From G965213525 sp965213525 (lineage in GTDB: Bacteria; Actinomycetota; Acidimicrobiia; Acidimicrobiales; Poriferisodalaceae): a DNA stretch of 64,000 nt. The notes beneath the pieces are model-generated. The model saw only the letters and a list, made by a program, of their open reading frames with translations, searched no databases and was not told the origin of the DNA. Within the stretch, counting starts at the first letter, position 1. Every line of letters begins with the position of its first letter. Shown piece by piece: positions 34,249-43,050 of this stretch. The stretch spans positions 62,001-126,000 of the forward strand of contig OZ243889.1 of NCBI GenBank assembly GCA_965213525.1, given 5' to 3'. The position numbers and the translations under genes are program-made.

Positions 34249-36531
34249 GTGATGACGAGACGCTCGCGAGCGGCGATCGCCGTCGTGGCGCTGCTGGTCG
34301 CGGCGTGCTCGGGTGGGGCCGACGCCGAGGACGCAGCCCCGGCGTCTGACCCAGCGTCGACGGCGCCCGCCCGTGAGGCGCCGGCGTCGCCGTCCTCCAC
34401 CACGACCCCGCCCCCGCCTCCGGTGATCGACGAGAGCGGGTACGCCTGGGCGCCGGTCGACATCGAAGGCGGCGGCTTCGTGACCGGCGTGGTCACCGCC
34501 CCCACCGGCGAGGTCTACGTGCGCACCGACGTCGGCGGTGCCTACGCCCTGGACCGGGCGACCGGCTCGTGGCGTCAGATGCTGCGCCTCGACGACGTCG
34601 AGGACGCCACCCCCGACGACTACCTGGTCGAGAGCATCGCCGTGGCCGCCGACGGCCAGATCGTCTACCTCGCCGCCGGTCAGGTGGGTGAGGGCCGCAT
34701 CCTGGCCACCGACGACGGCGGGCGGACCTGGCGCGCCGGCGGGGCATCGTTTCGCATCCGGGGCAACGACGTGGCCAAGACCGGCGGCGAGCGCCTGGCG
34801 GTCGACCCGGCGGACCCGGCCGTCGTCTACTACGGGTCACGTTCCCAGGGCCTCTGGCGCAGCACCGACGCCGCCGCCAGCTGGGAGCGCGTCGGCGGGC
34901 TGGCGTCGCCCACGGGGGCCACCGGGCTGGCGGGCGTGACGGTGGTGGCCGTCGACGCCGCCTCGCCGGTGACCGACGGGCGCACCGGCCGCGTCCTGGC
35001 CGCGTCGTCGGGGCGGGGGGTCTTCGAGTCTCTCGACGCCGGCGCCACCTGGGAGCGAGTCGTCCCACTCGGACGAGACGAGGTGGTCACCACCCTCGAC
35101 ATCGGCGCCGACGGCACGGCCTGGATCGTCGTCGGCCGGCCCGGATCGCGGGTGATCCGCCTCGACCCCGACGGCACGGCCACCGACGTGACGCCCCGAT
35201 CGGGGCGCGACTACAAGCTCGTCGTGGTCGACCCCGCCGATGCCGAGCGCGTGATGGTCACCGAGCGCGGCGTGCGAGACGGTGCGCTGTGGCGCAGCAC
35301 CGACGCCGGTGGTTCTTGGGATGCCCTCGACGTCGCCATCGACGTGCCCGAGGGCCACTGGGCAGGACAGGTCGGGGTGGACGCCTGGCTGTCGACCGGC
35401 GGGCTGGCCCACGATCCGATCGACCCCGAGCGGCTCTGGTTCGCCGAGGGCGTGGGCGTCTGGTCGACGACCGATCTCGACGACGACGAGGTGACGTGGT
35501 CGTGGGCCGGGCGGGGCATCGAGGAGCTGGTGTCCACCGATGCGGTGGTGACCGGCGACGGCACCCTCGTCACCGCCCACTGGGACCGCAGCGTGTTCGT
35601 CCACGCCGACGGCGAGCCGGCGGCCCCGTCGCTCACTCCCCGGTTCCAGTCGGCGTGGGATCTGGCCACCACGCCGGCCGACCCCGCCTTCGTCGCCGCC
35701 GTCGTCGACGACCACCGCGACTGCTGTGGGGACGATGGCCTCGCCACGCTGAGCGGCTGGTCCGACGACGGGGGCCGCACCTGGAACCGCTTCGGATCGC
35801 TCACCTCGGGCGAGCACCCCGAGGAGCTGCGCTTCGGCAACATCGCCGTGTCGAGCAGCGACGTGGACCACCTGGTGTGGCAGCCGAGCAACGGGGGCCG
35901 CATCCACCACAGCGACGACCGGGGCCAGAGCTGGCAGGTCAGCCGACTCGAGGGCCGACCCGCCCACGAGCAGCACTTCCTCGACCGTCGCGTGCTGGTC
36001 GCCGACCCCGTCGACGGCGACACCTTCTACGTGCTGTCCCTCACCGGGCTGTTCCGCTCGGTCGACGGCGGTGCCACCTGGGATCGGGTCGACGAGTCGG
36101 GGCTGCCGCCCCGCTGGGCCCGCCGCTACGACGCCACGATGGCGGCGGTGCCCGGACGGGCCGGCGAGCTGATCCTGTCGGTCGGCTTCGTCGACGGCGG
36201 GGACTTCGCCCTGTTCCGCTCGACTGACGGCGGGCGCACGTGGTCCGAGCTCGGCGGGCCGCGCCCGGTCGGCACGTTCGGCCTCGGCGCCGACACCGAA
36301 CGGGGCGTTCCGGTCCTCTACGCCACCGGGCCGGGCGAGAGCGAGCTGTGGCGCTCAGATGATCTCGGCGTCACCTGGGAGCACCTCACCGACGCCCCCG
36401 CCGGGCTCTACGACCGCATCGTGGTCGTCACGCCCGATCCGATCGACCCCGACCGGGTGGTGGTCGGGTTCAACGGCACGGGGTTCCTCGCCGGCGAACG
36501 TCCCGACGCCGAGGCGGCGGTCGACGGTTGA
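34249..36531 (+). CDS. GH74-like beta-propeller lipoprotein
   Basis: This is a 760-residue lipoprotein. The signal peptide ends at LLVAAC (Cys20) and a Thr/Pro/Ala-rich tether reaches to about residue 58. A GH74-type double propeller follows: VDIEGGGFVTG, VRTDVGGAY (Asp94), GERLAVDPADP, Asp boxes such as STDAGGSW and SVDGGATW, and LVTAHWD (Asp446). Asp94 and Asp446 align with the two GH74 catalytic aspartates, so it may be a surface-tethered glucanase or polysaccharide-trimming enzyme. It is the paralogue of the secreted protein at 16527 but lacks that protein's C-terminal repeats. The second possible Met (residue 2) changes nothing important. Confidence 0.83.
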   Translation: MMTRRSRAAIAVVALLVAACSGGADAEDAAPASDPASTAPAREAPASPSSTTTPPPPPVIDESGYAWAPVDIEGGGFVTGVVTAPTGEVYVRTDVGGAYALDRATGSWRQMLRLDDVEDATPDDYLVESIAVAADGQIVYLAAGQVGEGRILATDDGGRTWRAGGASFRIRGNDVAKTGGERLAVDPADPAVVYYGSRSQGLWRSTDAAASWERVGGLASPTGATGLAGVTVVAVDAASPVTDGRTGRVLAASSGRGVFESLDAGATWERVVPLGRDEVVTTLDIGADGTAWIVVGRPGSRVIRLDPDGTATDVTPRSGRDYKLVVVDPADAERVMVTERGVRDGALWRSTDAGGSWDALDVAIDVPEGHWAGQVGVDAWLSTGGLAHDPIDPERLWFAEGVGVWSTTDLDDDEVTWSWAGRGIEELVSTDAVVTGDGTLVTAHWDRSVFVHADGEPAAPSLTPRFQSAWDLATTPADPAFVAAVVDDHRDCCGDDGLATLSGWSDDGGRTWNRFGSLTSGEHPEELRFGNIAVSSSDVDHLVWQPSNGGRIHHSDDRGQSWQVSRLEGRPAHEQHFLDRRVLVADPVDGDTFYVLSLTGLFRSVDGGATWDRVDESGLPPRWARRYDATMAAVPGRAGELILSVGFVDGGDFALFRSTDGGRTWSELGGPRPVGTFGLGADTERGVPVLYATGPGESELWRSDDLGVTWEHLTDAPAGLYDRIVVVTPDPIDPDRVVVGFNGTGFLAGERPDAEAAVDG

Positions 36532-36543
36532 GCCGACGGGCCG

Positions 36544-37344
36544 CTACCGGCGGCCGCCCTTGCGGTCGTCCCAGCGGCCACGGCCCGAGTCGCGGTAGGC
36601 CGGGGTCCAGGCCCGACGCCGGGCCACCGGGCTCTCCCGGACCGCCAGCCCGACGACGACCCCGAAGATGAACCCGGCCACGTGGGCCATCCAGGCGATG
36701 CCCTGGGACGGGTCGATGGCGAACTGGCTCATGAACCAGAACCCGAGCACCAAGAAGGCGGGCAGCGGCACCGGGAAGATGCCGATCAACGACAGCACCG
36801 GCGCCTTGGGGAACCAGACGAGGTAGGCGCCCATCACCCCGGCGACCGCGCCGGAGGCCCCCACCACCGGGATGGTCGAGTCGAGCTGGATGGCGACGTG
36901 ACCGGCGGTGGCCACCACGCCGGCGAGCAGGTAGAAGAGCAGGTACCTGATGCGCCCGAGGTGGTCCTCGATGTTGTTGCCGAAGACGTAGAGGAACAGC
37001 ATGTTGCCCCCCAGGTGCAACAGCCCGCCGTGGAGGAACATCGACACGATCGAGGCGAGGAAGACGTCCTTGGCGGGGAACACCTCGGGGGAAGCCTCGC
37101 CGCCGACACCGCAGGCGTCGACCTCGCCGGCCAGGGTGGCGCCGATCTCGACCTCGCTGAGGGGTTGCCCGGTGGTCAGCTCGCACGGGATGGCCGCGTA
37201 CTCGTAGGTGAAGCGGATGTCCTCAGCGGTGCCGGCGACCGGGCTCTGGGCAAACAGGTAGGTGCCCACGCAGGCCAGGATGAGGGCGTAGGTGATCACC
37301 GGGGTCCGGCGCGTCGGGTTGAAGTCGCGGAGCGGCAGGACCAC
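36544..37344 (-). CDS. rhomboid-family intramembrane serine protease
   Basis: This is a 266-residue polytopic membrane protein of the rhomboid family. The catalytic Ser164 lies in VVGASGAVAGVMGAYL (GxSG) and the partner His221 in WMAHVAGFIFG. HGGLLHLGGNMLFLYVFGNNIED is the conserved helix-2 region with the H-x-N-like oxyanion residues. A loop after the first helix carries two cysteines (IPCELT, DACGVGG). Rhomboids cleave membrane proteins within the bilayer; the substrate is unknown. GTG 37344 was selected because the residues before it are not conserved-looking and the protein then starts right before helix 1. It converges with the GH74-like lipoprotein gene. Confidence 0.9.
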   Translation of the reverse strand: MVLPLRDFNPTRRTPVITYALILACVGTYLFAQSPVAGTAEDIRFTYEYAAIPCELTTGQPLSEVEIGATLAGEVDACGVGGEASPEVFPAKDVFLASIVSMFLHGGLLHLGGNMLFLYVFGNNIEDHLGRIRYLLFYLLAGVVATAGHVAIQLDSTIPVVGASGAVAGVMGAYLVWFPKAPVLSLIGIFPVPLPAFLVLGFWFMSQFAIDPSQGIAWMAHVAGFIFGVVVGLAVRESPVARRRAWTPAYRDSGRGRWDDRKGGRR

Positions 37345-37459
37345 GGCGGTGACGGTACCGACCGTCCGGCGACCCGGGGCCCCGTGCCCGCCCCCGGGCT
37401 CGGCCGCATCCGACGATCCCGCAACTCTCGGGTCCCGGTCGGAGGGGCCGAGCGGCACC

Positions 37460-38557
37460 TCAGCGGTGCGTGGCTCCACGAGCCTGGTGGCGACGGCGGA
37501 AGCGGCTGCGCACTCCAGCAGCGGCTCGCAGTCGCCCGGCCGACGTTCGGACTCGCCGCTCGGCCGCAGCGGCGCCGAGGAGCCAACGCCCCGCCAGGCG
37601 CCCGGCGGCTCGCACACCAGGCGAGCTCATCGCAGCGGGGCCGTCGGGCTCGAGGAGTGGTGCGCACACGCCTTCGATCACGGCGAGCTCGACCGCGGAG
37701 AGCTCGTCGCGCCACCGGTCCAGCGATGCGGTCGAGATCGCACGTCGACTCTGGGCCATGTGGGCTCGGCGCGCCTGCTCGAAGTCGGTCGACGACACAC
37801 CTCCAGGGGAAGACGACACACGTTCAGCCGAAGCGGTCCTCGACCCGTCGGTCCTGTCCTCGAGCATGGCGGGGACGAACGCCTCGCCGATGAACTCGCA
37901 CACGCATCGCACCACGGGCTCGGGCTCGGTGACCAGATCCCGGTACGGCACCAGCATGGTGCGGTCATCGCGCAACAAGCGGGGGACCAGCTCGCCGTGG
38001 ACGTGCCGCCACTGGCGGGCGGCGTCGGCGACGTAGGCGAGCCGGCTCGCGTGCACCAGCCCCGACCGCAGCGAGGGCCCCGAGAGGGTGGAACGGACCC
38101 AACCGGCCTTCAGCTTCGAGGCGATCACGGCCCGGGGGTCACGACGGGTGATGAGCACACGGGCGTCGGGGAACCACTCGAGCAGGCGGTCGACGTGGAC
38201 GACGTTGCTCGGTGTCTTCTCCCCGATGCGTCGCTTGGCGGTGGTCTCGAGGTGGGCGAGCAGCAGGGAGCGGAAGGCGGTCTCGTAGGTCTGCTCTCCG
38301 TGAGCGGCGATGAGCTCGCGCCAGCGCACCTCGGTGATGTCGAGGTCGGCGAAGCGGACGGTGCGGACGTAGTCGCTGCAGAACCGCTCGAAGTCGTCGG
38401 GCGCCGGGTGGGGCGACGTCCGCTTCATGAAGTGGGTCTCGGGGGCGATGGCGAGGTCGGGGTGCGCCGAGAGGATGCTCTGGAGCAGCGTCGTGCCCGA
38501 TCGACCGGTGCCGACGATGAACACCGGTCGTTCGAGGACCGGTCGGATCAAGCTCAT
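37460..38557 (-). CDS. PAPS-dependent sulfotransferase
   Basis: This is a 365-residue sulfotransferase. The PAPS loop is GTGRSGTTLL (residues 16-25), the common bacterial sulfotransferase type. IGEKTPSNV, ARVLITRRDPRAVIASKL (3'-phosphate region) and LVPYRDLVTEPEPVVRCVCEFIG follow. The last 60 residues are an Ala/Arg-rich tail that looks unstructured. ATG 38557 overlaps the stop of the next sulfotransferase gene upstream (ATGA), so the two are translated as a pair. It lies beside the rhomboid gene at the right edge of the glycan region. The tandem arrangement suggests two sulfation steps on the same glycan or glycolipid. Confidence 0.88.
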   Translation of the reverse strand: MSLIRPVLERPVFIVGTGRSGTTLLQSILSAHPDLAIAPETHFMKRTSPHPAPDDFERFCSDYVRTVRFADLDITEVRWRELIAAHGEQTYETAFRSLLLAHLETTAKRRIGEKTPSNVVHVDRLLEWFPDARVLITRRDPRAVIASKLKAGWVRSTLSGPSLRSGLVHASRLAYVADAARQWRHVHGELVPRLLRDDRTMLVPYRDLVTEPEPVVRCVCEFIGEAFVPAMLEDRTDGSRTASAERVSSSPGGVSSTDFEQARRAHMAQSRRAISTASLDRWRDELSAVELAVIEGVCAPLLEPDGPAAMSSPGVRAAGRLAGRWLLGAAAAERRVRTSAGRLRAAAGVRSRFRRRHQARGATHR

Positions 38558-39372
38558 CGCACGTGGGCCACATCGATGCCCGCTGCTGCCAGCTCGGTGA
38601 CCATCGCGCCGGTGGCGGCGTGGACCTGGGCGAGCACGTCGGGCTCGAAGCCGACCGCGGCGGTGGGCCGGGCGGGGAAGGGCTCCAGCTCGTCGAGCCG
38701 GGCGAACGCAGCGATGCGGCGGGATCCCTCCGCCGGCTGGTCGGACAGCTCGCCGAACGAGCAGGTGAGGACGCGGGGGTGATCGCCGAAGGCCAAAGCG
38801 GTGCGAGCCGCGGCGTTCCAGTGCTCCAGGTGCGTCGCCAGGTCGATGTGGTAGGGCTCCTCGGCGGTGAGGCTGTGGCCGTAGGTGCGTTGACTCATCG
38901 ACCACGCCGTCGACACCGGATCGCGCACCATGAACACGACGCGCGTGTCGCGTCCGGTCTCCAACACGTCGGCGACGAAGCGGTCGTAGCTGTCGGGCGC
39001 CAGGTTGTCGGGCCCGAGCGGCTCCTTGTCGAGCGCGACCTTGGCGCCGGAGTGTCCGGAGGTGACGTGGTAGAGCGACAACAGCATCTCGCCGGACAAC
39101 GCAGCGACGTCCTCGCCGTGGCGGTGCAGCTTGGAGAAGCGGCGCTCGGTGTTGCGCAGCTCGTGGAGGGCCACCAGCGCTCGCGACTCGCTGTTGGCCA
39201 TGACGTCGGGGTGATCGCCGAGCCATCGGACCACCGCGGTGGTGCCTGAGCGGTACGCGCCGGTCACGAAGAGCAGGCGCTGAGGTCCGGGGCGGATCCG
39301 ATCGGCGGCGCTGTGGCGGATGATCTGCACGCGGCGCGCCGCTCGGCCGACGATGGTCCTCACGGTCGGCAC
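38554..39372 (-). CDS. PAPS-dependent sulfotransferase
   Basis: This is a 272-residue sulfotransferase. The PAPS loop is TGAYRSGTTAVVRWL (from residue 37) and the 3'-phosphate region is RVVFMVRDPVSTAWSMSQ. ALDKEPLGPDN and DLATHLEHWNAA lie between the two. The family is the same broad one as the neighbour at 37460, but the two are divergent. The frame is open beyond 39372. GTG 39372 was chosen because the preceding gene's TAG ends 1 bp earlier; GTG 39363 or the longer ATG 39432 are also possible. It is the sixth sulfotransferase in the window. Confidence 0.85.
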   Translation of the reverse strand: MPTVRTIVGRAARRVQIIRHSAADRIRPGPQRLLFVTGAYRSGTTAVVRWLGDHPDVMANSESRALVALHELRNTERRFSKLHRHGEDVAALSGEMLLSLYHVTSGHSGAKVALDKEPLGPDNLAPDSYDRFVADVLETGRDTRVVFMVRDPVSTAWSMSQRTYGHSLTAEEPYHIDLATHLEHWNAAARTALAFGDHPRVLTCSFGELSDQPAEGSRRIAAFARLDELEPFPARPTAAVGFEPDVLAQVHAATGAMVTELAAAGIDVAHVR

Positions 39373-39373
39373 G

Positions 39374-39868
39374 CTAGTTGCGCAGCGGTCGCCGCCGATC
39401 CGTGCCGACGGGCGGATCCTGGTGCGATCCATCCCTCGACGGCTGTCTCCCGTGCGCGACGTCGGCGACCGCTCCGGGCGACGAGGCGCCGCTGCGAGCG
39501 GAGGGTGGCGCGTGCCGCTGACCGAAGACGTACCCGGCCACGACGGCGCAGGTGATCGACAGCGCGACGGTCATGACGTCGCGATCGTCAGCGCGCGACC
39601 AGAGCGCGACGCCGCCGATCGAGAGCGAGGCCAGCGCAGCGGTGGCGAAGAGGGCGGCCTGGTGGTGCAGGCGCCGACGTGACCAGAGCACCACGACACC
39701 AGCGATCACTCCGCAGACGAGCAACGCCGCGTTCAGCACCGGGGCGTGCGGCCGTCCACCACTGCGCGCCAACTCCACGGCGGCCACCCCGTAGGCGAGC
39801 CCGGCGAGCGTCCACACCGCGACCGACCACCGGGAGGGCACCTCCAGACGATGCGGCCCTGCCATCAC
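39374..39868 (-). CDS. small membrane protein, unknown function
   Basis: This is a 164-residue protein with four predicted membrane helices between about residues 15 and 115 (WSVAVWTLAGLAYGVAAV, AALLVCGVIAGVVVLW, AALFATAALASLSIGGVAL, VMTVALSITCAVVAGYVFG). A polar, probably disordered C-terminal tail rich in Ser, Arg and Pro follows. I recognise no family. Its stop is 1 bp before the start of the sulfotransferase gene, so it heads the three-gene minus-strand operon. It could help anchor or organise the sulfotransferases, but that is a guess. Confidence 0.65.
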   Translation of the reverse strand: MMAGPHRLEVPSRWSVAVWTLAGLAYGVAAVELARSGGRPHAPVLNAALLVCGVIAGVVVLWSRRRLHHQAALFATAALASLSIGGVALWSRADDRDVMTVALSITCAVVAGYVFGQRHAPPSARSGASSPGAVADVAHGRQPSRDGSHQDPPVGTDRRRPLRN

Positions 39869-39957
39869 CGGCGAACGGTAGGTGGTCGTCCGAACCTGCG
39901 CTCGACCCGTGGGCCGGGGGCGCTCGACGGGGCCGCTCGTGGGCGCGAGCCTGACCG

Positions 39958-41634
39958 GTGCAGGACGACGGGCAGCCGATGGGGAAGGTGACGATGGGGA
40001 TGCACGGGGGACGGTTGGTGGCCAAGGTGCTGCGCGCCGCCGGGGTCGAGTGCGTGTTCACGCTCTCGGGCGGCCACGTCATGGGCATCTACGACGGCTG
40101 CCTCGACGAGGGCATCGACGTCATCGACGTCCGTCACGAACAGGCCGCGGTGCACGCCGCCGATGCCTGGGCCCGCCTGCACCCGGGACGGGTGGGGGTG
40201 GCCATCCTCACCGCTGGTCCCGGTGTCACCGACGGCGTCACCGGGGTGGCCAACGCCTTCCGGGCCAGCTCGCCGATCCTGGTGATCGGCGGGCAGGGCC
40301 CCTTCGCCAACCTCCGGCGGGGCTCCCTGCAGGAGATGGACCACGTGGGGGTGATGCGCCCGATCACCAAGTGGGCCGACGCCTGCTACCAGACCGAGCG
40401 CCTCGGCGAGTACGTCGAGCTGGCCATCCGCCACGCCCTGGCCGGCGTGCCCGGGCCGAGCTTCCTCGAGATCCCGATGGACGTGCTGCACGCCCCCCTC
40501 GAGACCGAGCCCCCGATGCCGACCCTGCGCGACCCCAGGGTGCGCCACGCCGCCGCCGACGACGAGCTCCTCGCCGCCGCCCGCCTGCTCGCCGCAGCCG
40601 AGCGCCCGGTGGTGATGGCGGGCACCGCGGTGGCGTGGTCAGAGGGCGGGCCGGCCCTGTGCGACCTGCTCGACGCCACCGAGATGCCGGCGTACTGCAA
40701 CGGCATGGGCCGGGGCACGGTGCCCTGGGACCATCCCAGCTTCTTCAGCCGCACGCGCAAGGAGGCCCTGGCCCGCACCGATCTGGTGGTGCTGGCCGGC
40801 ACCCCGCTCGACTTCCGCCTGCGCTTCGGCGCCGGCATCCCCGCCGAGGCCCAGATCGTCCAGCTCGATCTCGACGCCACCCTCATCGGCCAGAACCGCT
40901 CGGCTGACATCGGCCTCGTCGGCAACCTGGGCGCCTCGTTCCGCCGCATGGCCGAGCTGATGGACGAGGCCCACCTCACGCCCCGCTTCGGCGCCTGGCG
41001 CGACGAGCTGCGCGCCCGGGAGGACGAGCTGGAGGCCGTGGCGACCGAGGCCCAGTGCAGCGACGAGGTGCCGATCGACCCGCTGCGGCTGTGCCGGGAG
41101 CTGGCCGAGGTGATCGACGACGAGATGATCGTCATCGGCGACGGCGGTGACATCGTGGCCCAGGCGTCCAAAGTGATCCGGGTGCCCCGCAACGGTCGGT
41201 GGATGGACCCCGGGCCTCTCGGCACCCTCGGCGTCGGCATGCCCTTCGCCCTGGCGGCCCAGCGCGCCCACCCCGACCGACGGGTCCTCATCGTCTACGG
41301 CGACGGCAGCTTCGGGCTGAACGGCTTCGAGTTCGACACCGCGGTCCGCTTCGGGCTGCCGATCGTCGGGGTGGTCGGCAACGACGCCGCCTGGGGGCAG
41401 ATGATGCGGCCCCAGGCGATGATCTACGGCGCCGAGCGCATCGTGGCCACCCGACTGCGGCCGACCCGCTACGACAAGGTGGTCGAGGCGCTCGGCGGCC
41501 ACGGCGAGCACGTGACCCAGCCGGCCGAGATCGGCCCGGCGATCGAACGGGCCCTGGCCAGCGGCCTTCCGGCGCTGGTGAACGTCGAGATCCGCACCGA
41601 CGTCGACGGCATGAAGGGCTCGACCTACGTGTGA
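39958..41634 (+). CDS. thiamine-diphosphate-dependent enzyme, acetolactate-synthase-like
   Basis: This is a 558-residue ThDP enzyme with the three-domain acetolactate synthase/2-hydroxyacyl-CoA lyase layout. The ThDP-activating Glu61 is in VRHEQAAVHAADAWAR. The central domain has PVVMAGTAVAWSEGG. The ThDP/Mg site is GDGSFGLNGFEFDTAVRFGLPIVGVVGNDAAW (about 448-479, with GDG and N). It ends GSTYV. No FAD-binding signature can be excluded. Possible reactions are carboligation or cleavage of 2-hydroxyacyl or oxalyl-CoA substrates. Alternative starts are Met8 (39979), Met13 and Met15. The App1-like gene overlaps its stop. No ilvN or other branched-chain gene lies nearby, so classical valine synthesis is unlikely. 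Confidence 0.8.
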   Translation: MQDDGQPMGKVTMGMHGGRLVAKVLRAAGVECVFTLSGGHVMGIYDGCLDEGIDVIDVRHEQAAVHAADAWARLHPGRVGVAILTAGPGVTDGVTGVANAFRASSPILVIGGQGPFANLRRGSLQEMDHVGVMRPITKWADACYQTERLGEYVELAIRHALAGVPGPSFLEIPMDVLHAPLETEPPMPTLRDPRVRHAAADDELLAAARLLAAAERPVVMAGTAVAWSEGGPALCDLLDATEMPAYCNGMGRGTVPWDHPSFFSRTRKEALARTDLVVLAGTPLDFRLRFGAGIPAEAQIVQLDLDATLIGQNRSADIGLVGNLGASFRRMAELMDEAHLTPRFGAWRDELRAREDELEAVATEAQCSDEVPIDPLRLCRELAEVIDDEMIVIGDGGDIVAQASKVIRVPRNGRWMDPGPLGTLGVGMPFALAAQRAHPDRRVLIVYGDGSFGLNGFEFDTAVRFGLPIVGVVGNDAAWGQMMRPQAMIYGAERIVATRLRPTRYDKVVEALGGHGEHVTQPAEIGPAIERALASGLPALVNVEIRTDVDGMKGSTYV

Positions 41635-42836
41635 GCGCCGCTCGTGCCGCCGGCGGCGGGGGACGGGCGAGCATCGACGGTGTGCGAGCCTCGGGGGCCA
41701 TGCGCGTGCCGGGGTGGGTCCATCGATGGTCGTTGCGGGTCGAGACGGCCTGGGACGGGCTGAGGGCCCGCACCCGGGGGGCGCCTTCGGAGCTGACCGT
41801 TGTGCCCTACCTCGGCCACGGCACACCCGCCCATGTCATCGCCCGGGGCCGGGTGCTGTCAGGAGGCCCCGTCACAGAGGCCGTCGCCCAAGAGCCGCTG
41901 TGGCGCCGGATGCGGCGCATGGCGTCGCGCTTTGGCACCCGCGAGGTGCCCGACGTCCGGTTGCGCCTGCACCTCGGAGGGGCGAGCGCCGAGGCGAGCA
42001 CCGACGAGGAGGGGTACTACCGCGTCGAGCTGCACGACCTCGACGTCGCCGGATCCGTGGCCCTGCACGACGTGCGGGTCGAGGTGCTCGGAGCCCACGC
42101 CGAGCTGCCCGCCCACATCGGACTCGCTCAGGCGCTCGTGCCGACCGCCGACGCCCGCTGCTTCGTCGTCAGCGACATCGACGACACGGTCCTGCAGTCC
42201 GGTGCCACCCAGACGCTCCGGCTCATCTGGACCACCGTGACCAACTCGGCGTACACCCGGCGCTGGTTCCCCGGGGTCGACGAGCTGTACCGAGGCCTGA
42301 GCGAGGGCGCCGGCGGCGACGCCGACAACCCGTTCTGCTACGTGTCGTCGAGCCCGTGGAACCTCTATGGCTTCCTGGTGGCCTTCCTGCGCCGCTCACG
42401 CCTGCCGGTCGGGCCGTTGCACCTGCGCGACCTCGGCATCGACGAGCGTCGCTTCGTCAAGGGAAGCCACGACGACCACAAGCGTGAGGCCATCGACGAG
42501 CTCGCTGACCTCCACGACCTCGATCTGGTGCTCATCGGGGACACCGGCCAGCGCGACCCGTGGATCTACCGCCAGGCCGTCGCCGACCACCCCGGGCGCG
42601 TGCGCGTCGTGCTGTTGCGCCACGTCGCCGGGGACGACCGGCTCAGCGAGGTGCGCGAGCTGTTCGCCGACTCGCCGGTGGCGATGGGCACGGGCCCCGA
42701 CTCCTCTGACCTGGCCGACACCGCCGAGTCCGTCGGGCTGGTGCCCGCCGGTTGGGCCGCCAGGGTGCGCGACGCAGCCGTTCGAGCCGGAGCCGGCAAG
42801 GACAAGGCATTATCAGCAGTGACCTCTTCGGAGTAG
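41631..42836 (+). CDS. App1-like phosphatidate phosphatase (DUF2183)
   Basis: This is a 401-residue protein. The C-terminal half is the App1/DUF2183 catalytic domain: VSDIDDTVLQSG with the HAD-type Asp182 and Asp184, FPGVDELYRGL, FCYVSSSPWNLYGFLVAFL, and KREAIDELADLHDLDLVLIGDTGQRDPWIYRQ. App1 in yeast dephosphorylates phosphatidic acid; bacterial members are presumed lipid phosphatases. The N-terminal half has a beta-rich domain with GYYRVELHDLDV, probably a C2-like or carboxypeptidase-regulatory fold. GTG 41631 overlaps the ThDP enzyme's stop, so I prefer it over ATG 41700. It is cytoplasmic or peripheral; there is no membrane helix. Confidence 0.85.
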   Translation: MSAARAAGGGGRASIDGVRASGAMRVPGWVHRWSLRVETAWDGLRARTRGAPSELTVVPYLGHGTPAHVIARGRVLSGGPVTEAVAQEPLWRRMRRMASRFGTREVPDVRLRLHLGGASAEASTDEEGYYRVELHDLDVAGSVALHDVRVEVLGAHAELPAHIGLAQALVPTADARCFVVSDIDDTVLQSGATQTLRLIWTTVTNSAYTRRWFPGVDELYRGLSEGAGGDADNPFCYVSSSPWNLYGFLVAFLRRSRLPVGPLHLRDLGIDERRFVKGSHDDHKREAIDELADLHDLDLVLIGDTGQRDPWIYRQAVADHPGRVRVVLLRHVAGDDRLSEVRELFADSPVAMGTGPDSSDLADTAESVGLVPAGWAARVRDAAVRAGAGKDKALSAVTSSE

Positions 42837-42864
42837 AACGTCAACAACAGCGATCGGCTCGTAA

Positions 42865-43005
42865 CGCCGTTGGAGGAAGACGTGCGCACCTCGTCGAGGG
42901 GGTCTGCTCGATGGCAGCGGCCCTGCCACGCACGTAGCCGTCGACGGGAGCGGCAACGTGTTCGTCGTGAACGGGAACCACGAGCTGTTCGTCGGGCTGC
43001 TCTGA
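42865..43005 (+). pseudogene. fragment of a beta-propeller-like repeat protein
   Basis: A 46-residue open stretch after a TAA contains two repeat-like segments, LLDGSGPATHVAVDGSGN and VFVVNGNHELFVGLL, before TGA. GPATHVAVDGSGNVFV is the hallmark of NHL/SBBP-type propeller blades. No start codon with a ribosome site is visible and no upstream portion exists, so it is probably the decayed 3' end of a larger gene or a chance resemblance. Confidence 0.3.
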
Positions 43006-43050
43006 GCCCGTTGGAGCACACCGGGACCGAGCTGCCCGGCGAGCACACCA

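Noticed and set aside
36470..37186. Minus-strand Arg/Gly-rich frame overlapping the rhomboid gene
   Set aside because: It is an out-of-frame shadow; the rhomboid frame has GASGA and AHVAG motifs and membrane helices.
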